Below, one piece after another: positions 11,748 through 24,228 of a stretch of DNA of 64,000 nucleotides (its first letter is position 1; every line of letters begins with the position of its first letter). Under the pieces are notes generated by a model that had not been told where the DNA came from, did not search any database, and worked only from the letters and a program-made list of their open reading frames with translations. Source of the DNA: Beroe forskalii (lineage: Eukaryota > Ctenophora > Nuda > Beroida > Beroidae); assembly GCA_011033025.1 (NCBI GenBank), contig WFMF01000090.1, positions 463,507-527,506 of the forward strand, given 5' to 3'. The position numbers were made by a program, and so were the translations under genes.

Positions 11748-13224
11748 AGGCACCCGTATATATTAATATTAGGCGCTCCAGCTCGAAACAGTATGTTATA
11801 ATACGAAATGAGGATTGGCGTCAATTTATTGATGGAACCTTCAAGTTAACTTATTTCTCGAGAATTAATGCTGCTCTGCTCTGGAATGTTCTGTCTGCTT
11901 CTAACACTTATTTGTCTGCTTCTAACACGTTATTTGACATTGACCAATCAGCGTGCCGTATACTCGCACGCAGATTGATGGATGTCTTATCTCCGCTTAT
12001 CTGGATCCTACGATGCCGATAGTAAATTACTACAATATGTTGAACTCCACTGTTCTCCTTTTGATTAGAATTAATTCTTGGATCTCTATGCTCGGTAGAA
12101 TTTATGATGTAATTTGTAGCGTTGGCTGCATGTTTTCTGTGAATAATTCAATCTTACATGATCATAAATACCTATTTTTGGTGGCATTAACTCAATGATG
12201 ACCAATTGATGTACAATTTCATTTATTTCTATCATCGTTTCTCCTATGTTATTAATAGTAATTTCTCTCTCACGTAATTTGCATATTCAATTAAATCGAA
12301 TAATACATGAAATTTATATGTTACCACATGGTGTATTACTGGTTTTCTTTTCTATATCGATGAAGATAAGAGAATGGGAGGAATCCTAATTTTTGCATCA
12401 TTTACATTTAAAACGAGCAAAATGGCATGGTTCTGATAAAATTCATGACCAATTCCCTATGTCAATCTCCCTAAGTCGGAATAGACTGTCACTTGACGCA
12501 CATGGAATCACTCGACACGCTGGGAACCTTTGGAGCATGAATCAGAGCATGTCTGGGCCCGTGAATAATGAATACCCATGCTAATTAATATATGACATTA
12601 CTGAGGGTTCAATAATTAATTTAATTAATAATCACGCCCGCTCACACACAACATATTCTGAATATTTCTTTCATGAATTGTGCGATGTGTTATAATATGG
12701 TACTACGGTTCGTATTACGTTGTCTCATCATAGGTCTCCGTCTCGGGAAGCAATCCAAGTGTGATAACATTATCACGCTTTATTATTCCAACTATAAATA
12801 TTAGAATTTGTGAGGTAACATTAAAATCATTGGTTGTATTGCTCGTTGCATTGTTTCGTGCTTCTAGAATCATTCCATACTCCGAATTGAATTGCCAATT
12901 GTGTTATTTGTTGACTTTTTCTCGTGAACATTCTCGACTACTCCATGGGGTTGCATCCAGGCATGAACTTTGCTTGACACATTATTCTCATTATATAAGA
13001 TTTACGAGTCGTAAAGAATTTTAGTGTCAAAGTGCTCTTGGAATTTGGATGAACATTGCATATGCTAAATATCCCGACTTGTTATTTTAAAAGGCCCATT
13101 AATCTCAAATAATGTCCCGTTTAAACTGCTCAAACTCGCTAAACATTTAATGTTGCAGTAAAGTGCATACTGCCTCACCTGGTGAACATTCCTTCCCTTG
13201 ATGCTCACCAAATACTGGCTCCTG

Positions 13225-13409
13225 ATTGGCTAGCTACTCCTTCAAGCCAGGGTTTGATTGGTGGATCTGGTCATGTGACCCTGTTTGTTTGCAGCTCTAT
13301 CACAAGGCGCTCTAGTACGCGTTTAGTATCGTGCTTCCCAGCCAATCAACGAGTGAGATATGTGAAGTAGCAGCCAATCAATGAAGAGGGTGAATACGTC
13401 AAAGCCAAT
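13225..13409. promoter_or_regulatory. Cluster of five CCAAT boxes
   Basis: ATTGG at 13225 and 13257 and CCAAT at 13342, 13374 and 13405 lie within 185 bases, with the E-box-like palindrome GGTCATGTGACC near 13270. This spacing is typical of NF-Y-dependent promoters. The gene served is not known; GPSM starts about 2.9 kb downstream. Confidence 0.45.
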
Positions 13410-14403
13410 CATTGTATGGGAGATATAACGTCTAGACATGCAAGATTTTCTCAGTCTACATTTGTAACGTTTTCATTCCGTACATGCCATGATTCAGTTA
13501 TTTCTGCCTGTCCTTGCATTGCAGCATCCAGTCTATGATTTATTTTATATTTGTGTTTTACTTTTTACGTGAATTCGCCCTCTACGTTTTGAGATTGCCT
13601 CACGGAGTCCACTCTGCCTTCACTCAGTTTAATTTACCCTCGCTCAGTTTACAGTTTGTTCTGCCTCATCGCGTTCACTCTCCATCATCCGATTATCGGT
13701 GGTGAGGAAATAAATATGAAGTTTACCAGAAATTAGTACTAGCATGAGCATTTGTTTTTGATTCTTTATTTCACGATTTTATTGTTGAGTGATTGATTTT
13801 AGGCACAAATCGCCATTGCCACGGAGAATGCTTGAATCAGATTATTTGAAAATTACGCTCGAATTATTGAAAGCATACTCCCCTTTCACTTTATTATCCC
13901 TTTCCCCCTTACAATTTTACAGTGAAATATGGCAGATCACGCAGCACTTTTGTACTTTGTTTTGTAGGTTAAAATATGGCGATATAAGGAGTTCAAGGAA
14001 AGCATCAGAACCCGTACCCCATAAGAACAACTTACCTGCTTTACTGCATAAGGTTAAATGGATATTATGCCGACTTAAATTCTTCTGAGGACAAATTATG
14101 CAAATTTGAGACTTGAGTTTGAGGAACGCCACAAATTATGCAAATTTAGGATCTGAGGTTGAGGATTTAAAATCAAGGAACTTTTTGATTAAATAGTGGA
14201 GTGGTTACAGCGAAAGAAATTTAATATAATATTGTTCAAATCAAGCAATATGTTTTGGTGAAACATTCCATTTAAAAGATTCCAATCAAGCAGCAATCAA
14301 TGTTAATCAAGTGGCCTCAACTCCCGAACCTTTCCGTATCAGTCCCACGGTATTGCTATTATTAGCTCATTATCAGTGAGCCACCACCCTGGATCACGCC
14401 TTC

Positions 14404-14490
14404 CACCAATCACTGGACCCTATCCTGTCACGTGCCTTCATCCGACCAATCGGAGAGCAATAAGTGCTCACGTGATAGACCGCCTCGCCC
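14404..14490. promoter_or_regulatory. CCAAT and CACGTG cluster
   Basis: CCAATCACTGG, GTCACGTGCC, GACCAATCGG and CTCACGTGAT follow each other within about 90 bases. The combination of CCAAT with CACGTG E-boxes is a usual promoter signature (NF-Y plus bHLH-ZIP factors). No gene start could be assigned. Confidence 0.4.
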
Positions 14491-16316
14491 TGTATCGGAT
14501 TTGACACGGAGTTTTATCCTCAATTCGATTGCATGTGTTCTCGAACCCATCTAGCCGTTGGCCCAGTCCTCATAAAGATCCGTGTTTCTTCTCTTTAATT
14601 TATTGATAAACTGTCCTGTTGGCCGTTTTGCATGCTCTGTTATGTTGTGCATCTTGTTTGCTTGTTTTGACTCTCTTAGTCACTTGCACGCTATATTTAA
14701 ATTTGCGTTTATGTCGTCAGATTGTTTGCTATTAATCACTGATTGTTTCACGATATCGTGCTATTTCACGATATCGTGCTGTCTTTATTTAATAGATATT
14801 CCATTACCGGGCACGGCTTTGCAGGATCGTGTTGGTACTGCCAGGTCATAACACTTAATAAATTGTCTTAACAAGGTATTTAGCTTCGCTTTGTTTCACA
14901 CTATAATCATCTTTTGCATGCTTGGGGCTCGATACAGCTAAGGGTGCCGTTCAAAGATTCATTTATCAGTTGCCATATCATCAGTTTTGTGGGTTTATCC
15001 TCCAACCCCTCTCAGAATTCAGATGTTTGAATTTCGTGTCAAGTAGAGAAGTAAGGATGATTCCCAGAGTCAAATTCTCAGCATTTATTGACTTATTCGC
15101 CAATAAATAATCCTCAAGTTTATTAACTTAAAATAAGCCTACTTCAGCTACCTCTTTCTTGTTCAACGGATGACAATTAATTAGAGGTAGTACTTACTAC
15201 AAACCAATTCCAATTCTGATAATGAGCTTTTCGTCACGCATGACATAGCCCCTTCCTAACGGAGTCTCAACTGACGTTGTAGGGAGTACAGCTCAAGTGT
15301 ACATGTCATGCATCTGACCATTGAGTAGAACTTCTTTCGACTTTCCCATAATGTGACATCAGATAATATTTAGTTACAGTCCTGTAAATCTCATGAGATC
15401 AGTGATCAAATAACTGGTAACATGTAGCCACTACATTAGCAAGTTACCAATCCGCCTACCTCAACTTTCGTCCCTGCTCACAGTCAAATTTGTTACGAGT
15501 CCTTAGTTCCTTACTGCTTCTCCCGACTCTGAATTCTTTACTTCTTTACTGCTCCCCGAAAAAGTGCGACATTTGACCCCCGACACTACAGTACATTCCC
15601 CGACACCAATCCCGATACCAAAGATACGATCATCAGATACACCCATAATACCACTCTCTAGTCTCTAGACGGGCTGGCCTCTTACTCCCCGACATCTGAT
15701 ACAATGTATCTTCTGATGGTTATTGGAGGTGTGCACTAACCATAGTAGCCAATAACAGGCCTCAAGACTGCTGGGTAGCTGCATACTGACACCACCACTT
15801 TTTATTAACGGGGCAACTCTAGTCTGGGTTTGGTATGTCCTATAATGGTACATAAGTACTGGGATTTAGGTCTTTTTGTACTTTTCTTTTTGACTGGTTA
15901 GTTTCTGCAGCCAAGATTTATCTATTTTTTGACATTCGATTTTTGTTGTTTCCCTGCTTGTGCTTTGAAGAAATGTAGAGATTGCTTCCGCCATCATGTT
16001 GTAGTTTGAAACTTTGTAGCACATCTAAAGCGTTACTCCGTCAAACGTTAAGGTGCCTCTAGAAAACTATTTCGCACTCCATGCCATACCATATGTACTT
16101 TGATATATACAGTCCAGTGATATATCATTTAATTATTGAACCCAATTAATTAGCATACAGAATCGTTGATTCAATCAAATAATTTCAAATTTGCTTATCC
16201 ACATTCAAAGCCATTTTCATGCGTTTAACGTTGTTGTCATACTGTTTTTGTACTTTGCATAGGTATAAATTCTAGATTCTACCGATTTGTTAACCTTTCT
16301 TCTTCCCACCCAGAAC

Positions 16317-19300
16317 ATGACTTACCTAGACCTGTTGACGCAAGGGCAGAGACTGTGTCAGATCAACAAGTTCCAAGATGCCCTGCCTGTCCTGGAGAAA
16401 GCTCTTTACAAGGTAAGCGTCTGTTGGTCACTTGCAAATTACGACATTTGATTTCATAGCAATTATAATCTCTCTGTCCTGACCCTAATCTCTTAATAAC
16501 CTCACCCAACGTCCTTACTTTAGCCATAACCATAACCCCAACGCGGACCTTAACCCCAGTGTGGAGGTGAAAAATTACGAGAAATATTTAAAATTACATG
16601 AAGCGAAAATTCCGTTCTCCAGCAGATTGCAGAACCCCTGCATTAAAGAACCTTTTAATAATAACTTAATTGACCGTATTGATTAAACCGCAGTAGGATA
16701 ATTTCATTTCTTAATGCAACGCTTGATTTTCGCATATATAACCATTAAAATCATTCGACAAGCTTTCTCTGCAATTTCAAAAGCTAGAATTTAATTCTCT
16801 ATAATAAAGAGTCGTAGTGACTTGGTGCTCTGTATCATTAATGTGTAAGAAATGCAGGGAATATTTCAATATGGTATAACTATGCTGAATGACAGACTCC
16901 TTGCTATCATTATTCATTATATTCACGAATATATAATATTCTAATTGAAAGCTCTGAGCGACCCTAATATATATCATTGTTCCATAACACAGACTCCAAC
17001 ACGTGCTTTGGTCACTCGTCCCCTTCTCAATTCTTGCTTTCCATTGGTTCTCGTCTCCTTCTAAATTCTCGCTTCCCATTGGTTCTTGTCCCTGTTCCCC
17101 GGCTCAATCTGCACGGTCATTGGTCAGTGTGTGTCGTGATGTGGGAAGCGGGGGGTGTTCTCCCAATATGGGTAAAGTACAATTTGCCCATACTAAGACA
17201 GTCTAGGGAGGTGATATAGCCTTGTTTGGATTGTGTAGGTGGGTGTGTGGCGTGCTGAGTTAGAGTGTAATTTTACTCAGCGCTAGCATAGAAGGTATTG
17301 TAAAATCAAGAAGGATTCAGTGTTTGCAGGTAGCATAGAAGGTATTGTAAAATCAAGAAGGATTCAGTGTGCGCTGGTGGGTCCAGAAAAAGAGGAGGGA
17401 GTGAGGATAGAGGAGGGAGTGAGGATAGAGAAGCAGCTTGGGATGAAGGGGAAGTGAGGAATCCCCACTTCCCTCATCGCTCTTCTAACCTCATTGAGGA
17501 TAGAGGAGGGATGAAGGAGGATAACTGGTGAGAAGTGAGCGAAAGAGTGAACTAGTGAACTAAAGTAAGATTTGGCTCATGCAGGTTGTGGTATAGAATT
17601 TAGATAGGGATAAATACGCGATGCAAATGAAAGGCTTTAGCCTCTGTGAAGTCTCAGCTTTTGTCCAGTATCCTTCAGGCTTCATGATTACTGTCGTTTG
17701 ACATTCACATGACACAACTGGGCTGAGCTGGTTATTTCTATAGTTAAACCCACCTTGTGTTCTGGTTATCCCTATCCGAATATATCTACAAACTATTTAT
17801 AGATATCCGTCTGAGCCTAGATAACATCTCCAGAAGTAAACATTTGGTGTAATCTCTTAGCGATTAGCACTAACCATACCGAACCATACACTGGTTTATT
17901 ATATACGAGACCGGACAGAAATTCAACCGACTTTCTTTTCAAATAGAGCAACCATTTCAAGATATATTCAAGTGCGGTGTAATTTAAAACATCTATTATG
18001 TGTTTTGAAATATAAGATGAACGTCTCGTTATATGACTTCGGTTGCTATGGTAACTGATAACGTCACTGGTCGCTGTCACCATGGTAACCAGTATATATA
18101 TACCACATGCTATCAAGTAATTGGCAATCTCTAAAACAAAATACGCCGTAAATGAGCAGTTTCATCCCTATACTCCGTGTTAATTGGTGGATGTGAGTGA
18201 TGTCATTATCATATCTTAGAATAGTGAAATAATGACGAATCAGCTATCTATTGCGCAGGTAGGTGCAGTTGATGATGTCATTATTCTGGTGTGTTTATGT
18301 GTGTAATGTGCTCCATGCTCTATCTGTCTGTATCATCCTACAATGTCTTGTGTCTCTGAAGATTTGAATACACACAGTCTTATGCTGCAGCAGCAACGGT
18401 AGAAAGTGATGACTCATACTGTAGCCAAATTTATCACAAATTTCGATAATATGCGAGAAATATTTCTTATATTGATTGTTTCGTTCAATATAATCCGTAG
18501 TTCATTATATAATCGGTAATATAAGTTAAACTGTGATTTTCTACACTGCTGCACTAATCTGTTCGTGTGTTTGCACATAAAACGCAGTGACTAACAATCT
18601 CGTGCAAACTACATATATAATTTTGTAACACAATACAGCCCCTAAATGTTTATTGAAATGCGAGCCACATGAAGTTTTATCATAAGCCCTAAAAGCTATG
18701 TCATTTTCGAGAACAATGTTGTTCGTTCAATTGAAAATCTAAGTTTATAGTAATAAAATAACAAAATTCCTATCCCTGACGCCCTCTTGTCCACCCAAAT
18801 CAGCTAACATTTGTTCCAAATGTGAAATGTTCCGTGATACAGTTCGATAAGTACACATTTAAATATCATGGATAAGTGAGGGTGTTCCCAACTACCTAGA
18901 TGGTTACCATGGTAACCATCCTGGCCTAGTACGAGAACCATCATGTATATACCTTCAATACCATGACAACTTTAAATAGTACATCTCTTGAATACACAGA
19001 GTGAGGAACTACTGGGTAAAAGTCACGTGGGTCTGTGTATTATCACTGAATAAAAGTCACGTGTCTCACGCGTCACATGTCACGTGACCCTCCTGCGTTA
19101 CCATGGTAACACGGTATATCATTAACAGGTTGGTAGTGACAAGAGCAAGCTCCGGATTGTGTACAGCTACCTGGGAAACATTCACTACAGCCTGGGTAAC
19201 TACGGGCGAGCTATGGAGTACCACAGACAGGTGAGTAATCAACTATTATTTAGTTAATTGGGTGGTAAGAATGAAATAGATATATTAATAAGACGTTAAA

Positions 19301-22300
19301 CATGGTCATAAATCTGTGACAATTTCAGTGCTGGTTGCAATTGAAATCTCAGTCTTACTCATTTGAAATACATTGGGTCCTTTTGTTGTAAAGAGAATTA
19401 CACGTAACAATGGCTCTGCAATGTGTTGTTTGACTCTGTGTGCCCCCTGAATGGGGCATTTGTTCGATGTCATGGTTACACTAAGTGTCATAGCAACTTG
19501 GAATGTAACCAATAGCTCAATATACAGTTTGATGTGATGAATCATGACGTAAAAGGCACATCTGCAATGCCTATCATTGTTAATCTGAAACCTATGACGT
19601 TTTGAATTGCTCATCAATAAGTAACATAACATCATCATGTGACTTATGAAATCCCCAATCGCAGGACCTGAAGATAACGCAGCACATGGGGGATATGCCC
19701 GGTCAAGCAGAGGCGCTCAACAACCTATCCTGCGCTCTCAGAATGCTAGGTAAACTACCAGGATTTCTTAGAACCAGATACCCTGGTGTATGGTTATATC
19801 ATTTGACTGCATTTAATGCATCTCTATAAAATGGTGGTTTCAGACTTCAAACTATCCGTTATTAAACCAGAATCCCTCGATAAGGTCGGTTAATGGTTAA
19901 GTAAATCCACCACATATAAATGCATTTAAGACTTCCGGTAGTCACTATAAACTTGGTAGTCACTTCAATATATGAATTAAATCCTGACATAATGCCTCTT
20001 GATGCTAAAACACAGTCAGCAAACTTCCCCTTGCTCCAGGTAAGTTCAGCGAGGCAGCGTTAGCAGCAGAGAAGCAGTTAACTCTGGCAGAGCTGAGCAA
20101 GAACAAACGATCTGAAGCTTCTGCAAAGTACAACGCTGGCATTGTAGCGTACATGCAAGTTCTAGTAGAAGAGGAAGCCGGAAGGAAACTTCCGGAATAT
20201 TTGTTAGGGATTTGGTGATAGATATGTAATACATGGTTATTATAGTGTACCAATTTTAACGACTTTTCGGATTCCCCTCTGTTCTCTCAAATTTTGAACC
20301 TTGACTTTCACTTTCTCAACTTTGTCATGTAGATAATTTAATATCAACTCTCTCCCCGTGTTCCATGCAAGGAAGACACGTTGCCACAGAGGCGGAGGAT
20401 CAAGTGGAGGCTTACAACTGCTTCATCCGAGCCCAGGAGCACCTCCAGGTATTACTGATTACATAACAAATTATACATGCTTTCTCGCTAGAAATATAGA
20501 CGGTTAAGATGTTTTGAGTTTTCATCAACATAACTTGCAGTGTCATCCCATGGTTGATTGTCTACATAAGTGACTGAGCAGTGAGCACCGTACAAGTGAC
20601 GCCATTAATAATCCACTCAGTACACTGAGCACGTTCATGTGTACATGTGACGTAGAGCCATGCGTGTCTCTAGGCAGTTGCAAATCACTTGCTCACTTAA
20701 CATAGAGTGGTTGTCATGGTAACTCCATCATATGTAATCGTGTATTTTCTATGTATGTAGTACACATCATATCAGGGGGAGATCTGTATCTGTTATTAAA
20801 TCTACTACTGTCTGGTATAATGAAAGGTTTAGTAACGAGTAAAAATTACTAAACGTCATATTACACACGAGGGTCGAAGGCCCGAGTGTTATAATTATTG
20901 AAAAACCGAGGCCGAAGGCCGAGGTTTTTTAATGCTGAGTTTAGTACTTTTACGAAAGATAACTGAATTATGCACCGTCTTTACTCGAAAAAGGGCAATA
21001 TTTTCAAACACAAGGAAATGTTTTAAATTAAGATTTGAAGGTACAGTTTGCTCAACTGTGCGAAATAAATTATTACACTGTTCTACTGCCCCATAATAAA
21101 TTATTATGACCTACAGTGCGTAATAAATCCGACGGCACTACAGTGCGTAATAATTTATTGCGCACGGTACCCTGGTGCCTATAGGGTTTTTGAATACATA
21201 GCATAAACACGCTTTGGAGGTGCATAATGTACAGTAAGAAGTGTGCGGCATCGTTACAAGGAGTAGCCGATATTCAAATTATTTCATAAGAAATCTTTTA
21301 AGGTTCCAGTGCTTAGAAAATAAGTTCAACTTGCGGCGTTACCGGTTGCTCCGGAGGACGGTGGAATTGAAAAATGAAACCGAAGGGTTCCGTACAGACC
21401 GAACTATTGTGAGATATCATGTGAAAATAGCCGCTAGATTAATGTAGAAGTGTGGAACACGTCGTGTGTTTCCTCTAACCCTCCCTCCCTCCTTAGGACT
21501 ACCTGCTACTGAGCGAGGACCTCAAGGACCCCAAGATGCAGGGCCAGGCCTGCGGGTGTCTGGGTAACACCTTCTACCTGCTCGGTAACTACAGCAAGGC
21601 TCTCTTCTACTACCGGAAACGGCTGGTGTTAGCACAGCGGACTGGGGACCAGGTCGCGGAGAGAAGGGCTTACAGGTGAGAACATGGGAACTAGGCTTAG
21701 TTTTGAGTCATAAATTCCTGAATATCGACAAATCGACCGGGTTTGGCAGAGTAAGATAAAAATTCGCCGCAAATTCGATTGTTTAAAACACTAAGCTACA
21801 GTCTTGGTGTTTTACTGTTTTAATTCATGAAGTTTAAAATAGGAGGGTTTGGTGTGTAAATTGTAATTGTGTTTAAATATGCGGTTAATTTTAGCGTTTA
21901 AGTCAAGATAGTGCCGTCATTACAAACTGCCTATAAAGTAATTACCAGCTTCTTAACTGCGTTGTAATTATGTAATCACACGTCATTAATTAGTGAGGCG
22001 TGTAGAAGCCCTCAGGTTAGATGAAATGAGTTATGTTTATACCCATTATCCTGGAACCGTTGTATCCAATCACTGCTACAATCATGAGATATACATTCTG
22101 ATTGGTTACCAGTTGCTAGGGTAGCTAATTGGTTGCTAGGTAACGTAGCTTGTTGTTAGGGTGATACTTTACAAATTACTGTACACGTACAACACCCCTA
22201 TGATCATTGGATTACACCTACATAGCTAATAGATTACACCTATGTCGTAAGTGTTATTTATACCGACAAATTCTACTGAAATACCATCTGGCACTCTCCG

Positions 22301-24228
22301 TATACATACTGCTTTTGACTAGATACATTTAAACAAATTCCTTTCCGTCGCACATTCTTGAGACATTCCTCCGTCGTACATTCTTGAGACACTCCTCCCA
22401 TATGATTCCCGCGTTCGCATCGAAGTTGACCCAGACCACCCTCAGTAACTTGGCGCTGTGCCACGCCCTGCTGGGACAGTTCGAGGAGGCCTCCGACTAT
22501 TGGAAGAAGTTCCTACATGTGGCTATAGAGCAGGGGGATACTGCGGCTCAGGGACAAGCTTACTACTGCCTCGGTGAGTTTTTGCGGTTATCAAATATAG
22601 TTAAGTAAACATCTGCATTTAATGTTAATGGTTATCTTTGGTAGGTATTTTCTATTGACTGTCAGACTGTCGCAATATGCATTATTCAAGGGTGATATTA
22701 ATGGTGAAATAATTCGTTATTTTTACAGGTAACAACAACAGCATCATGGCTAACTACCAGAAAGCAGCGGAATACTACAACAGACACCTTTCAATTGCTC
22801 AGAAACTAGGTTATCATCAATACCTTTCACTGTCAAGTCAAACTCATTACGTTCTCTCAATAGCTTCCTCTCTCGAGTCAAAACCAATACCTTTCACTGT
22901 CACTATATCTTCTCTTTGAATTGTTTCATCATACACCACCATCCCCCCCATCGCTTCCTCCTCCATTTTAAACTCTCACCCCAGTAATTTACTGTATAAA
23001 AGAGTAACCCACATTCCCTTGAAAAGTATCCCCATCACTCCCTCCCCCATTTTAAACTCCTTAAACTTACAACTCTCTTCCCCTACTTTAAAAACTCTCT
23101 CTCCCCTGCAGGTGACAAGGTGGGTGAAGGGCGGGCCTACTGGATGCTCTCCAACGTGTACAGCAACTGGGGACAGCTCCACAAGGCTCTGGAGTACGCT
23201 AGGAAGTTCCATTCCCTGGCTATTGAGATGGAGGATACCGTCGCCACTGCAGCTGCTAAGATGATGATCAACGATATCGGTACGAGAGCATAACTTGATT
23301 TAAGGACTCATTTTGATTGTATTTTCGTAGAAACCTTGAATATTTTTCCTTGAAATCTTTATCAAATACAGAACTGTTTTCTTGTTTCTCATCAGTAACC
23401 CTCCAGGTAATTTCCTCGGCATAGACTCCCAATGCCCCGAAGAAACGACCCCCTCCGTTCCCAAGAGTCAGTTCATCCGGGAGCGGCGTAACTCCTGCAC
23501 TACAACCGCCGCCCGACCCGAACACCCTCCGCCGCCGCAGAACAACTGGGTCAGCGAACCCCGGCTCCCCGAGGAACTACCTGAGGAACCAGGTCTGGGA
23601 CACCTCAAACCAAAGTCCCACAACTTCTCTGACAGCAACATGTCCCACTCCCTGCTGTCCGTACAGACCGGCATGACCGGACACACCTTCCGAACTAACC
23701 AGACCGCACAGACCTACCAGACCGCTGCAACCAACTTCTCCGGGAACTCCGCTAACGAGGATTTCTTCGAGATGCTCCACCGCCACATGGCGAACCGATA
23801 CGACGACCAGCGAGCCCCACTTCCGGCTGTCAAGGAGGAACTCCGGTCACCGCCCACCTCCCCACCCACCTCCCACTACCCACCTGTCTCACAGAATGTC
23901 CGGAGCAACACCCCACTCCGACCTAAGGCTAAGCGGGGCGCACCCCCTCAATATAACGGGTCTCACGGCCCCTCCTCCTCCCTCCTCGACAGCACCCCTC
24001 AGGACCCTGACCAACATGCCGCCCATCTCCCACAACCTCCTGAAAACAGCCAGTGCTAGAGTAGCCCCTGCCACCGGGGTATGGACGCGGAGCAGCCAAC
24101 TCAGGGAAGCACCAAGTCAAGTTAGTGTCACGGAAAGTGAGGAGAGCTTCTTCCAGCTTATCTCAAGAATGCAGGGTAACAGACTGGACGACCAACGGTG
24201 CTCCATTTCTATGAGAGGTGGACTATGA
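16317..24228 (+). CDS. GPSM/LGN/Pins-type protein: TPR repeats plus GoLoco motifs
   Basis: Exons seen: 16317-16412, 19129-19230, 19665-19749, 20040 to about 20157, 20372-20448, 21495-21675, 22446-22573, 22729-22809, 23112-23279 and 23407-24228. The first nine encode tandem TPRs of the LGN kind (for example YSYLGNIHYSLGNYGRAMEY, GQACGCLGNTFYLLGNYSKA, NLALCHALLGQFEEASDYWK). The last exon has a Pro/Ser-rich linker and two GoLoco motifs, FFEMLHRHMANRYDDQRAP (about 23764) and FFQLISRMQGNRLDDQRCS (about 24148), each with the D-Q-R triad that reaches into the G-alpha nucleotide site. Family members bind GDP-bound G-alpha-i and NuMA/Mud or Insc to orient the spindle and set polarity. The junction near 20157/20372 is unresolved, and the second GoLoco is one frame off the first unless a 43-base intron at 23960-24002 is removed. 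The true start may be in a missed 5' exon. Confidence 0.9.
17284..17370. repeat. Direct duplication of a 40-base unit in a GPSM intron
   Basis: TAGCATAGAAGGTATTGTAA and the following 20 bases occur at 17284-17323 and again, without change, at 17331-17370. A purine-rich stretch GAGGAGGGAGTGAGGATA repeats just after it (about 17393-17430). Confidence 0.8.
18041..18090. promoter_or_regulatory. Pair of RFX X-box-like palindromes
   Basis: GGTTGCTATGGTAAC (18041-18055) and GTCACCATGGTAACC (18076-18090) both match the imperfect palindrome bound by RFX factors (GTNRCC...GGYAAC). They lie 35 bases apart in the first large GPSM intron. Confidence 0.5.
18902..19110. promoter_or_regulatory. X-box palindromes with CACGTG boxes
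   Basis: GGTTACCATGGTAACC at 18902-18917 is a perfect 16-base palindrome; GTTACCATGGTAAC recurs at 19097-19110. Between them CACGTG occurs at about 19024, 19058 and 19081. The block ends just before the exon at 19129, so it could be an intronic enhancer or an internal promoter for a shorter transcript. Confidence 0.5.
20709..20723. promoter_or_regulatory. X-box-like site
   Basis: GGTTGTCATGGTAAC is a further RFX-type near-palindrome in a GPSM intron. Confidence 0.35.
20850..21175. repeat. Hairpin-rich repeat block
   Basis: GGGTCGAAGGCCCGAG and CCGAGGCCGAAGGCCGAGG form short stem-loops, and TAATAAATTATTA-type palindromes joined to CAGTGCG/CACTG motifs recur three or four times to about 21175. 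No coding signal is present. It looks like a small non-autonomous element or a nested pair inside a GPSM intron. Confidence 0.5.
22103..22144. promoter_or_regulatory. Two more X-box-like sites
   Basis: GGTTACCAGTTGCTAGG (about 22103) and GGTTGCTAGGTAAC (22131-22144) lie 28 bases apart in the intron before the exon at 22446, both next to ATTGG (CCAAT) sequences. Confidence 0.4.

Larger units (their letters stand above)
11605..16316. other. Region upstream of the first recognised GPSM exon
   Basis: No convincing exon was found apart from the 3' end of the preceding gene. Open frames here are short and lack features. Two clusters of CCAAT boxes with E-boxes (about 13225-13409 and 14404-14490) suggest promoters, perhaps of GPSM or of an unseen transcript. 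A direct repeat TTTCACGATATCGTGCT occurs twice in tandem near 14746-14780. A non-coding 5' exon of GPSM could be hidden here. Confidence 0.5.

Noticed and set aside
13182..15110. Open frames of 60-100 codons upstream of GPSM
   Set aside because: No splice-compatible pairing, no conserved motif, and composition like the surrounding AT-rich DNA; the CCAAT clusters were kept instead as regulatory candidates.
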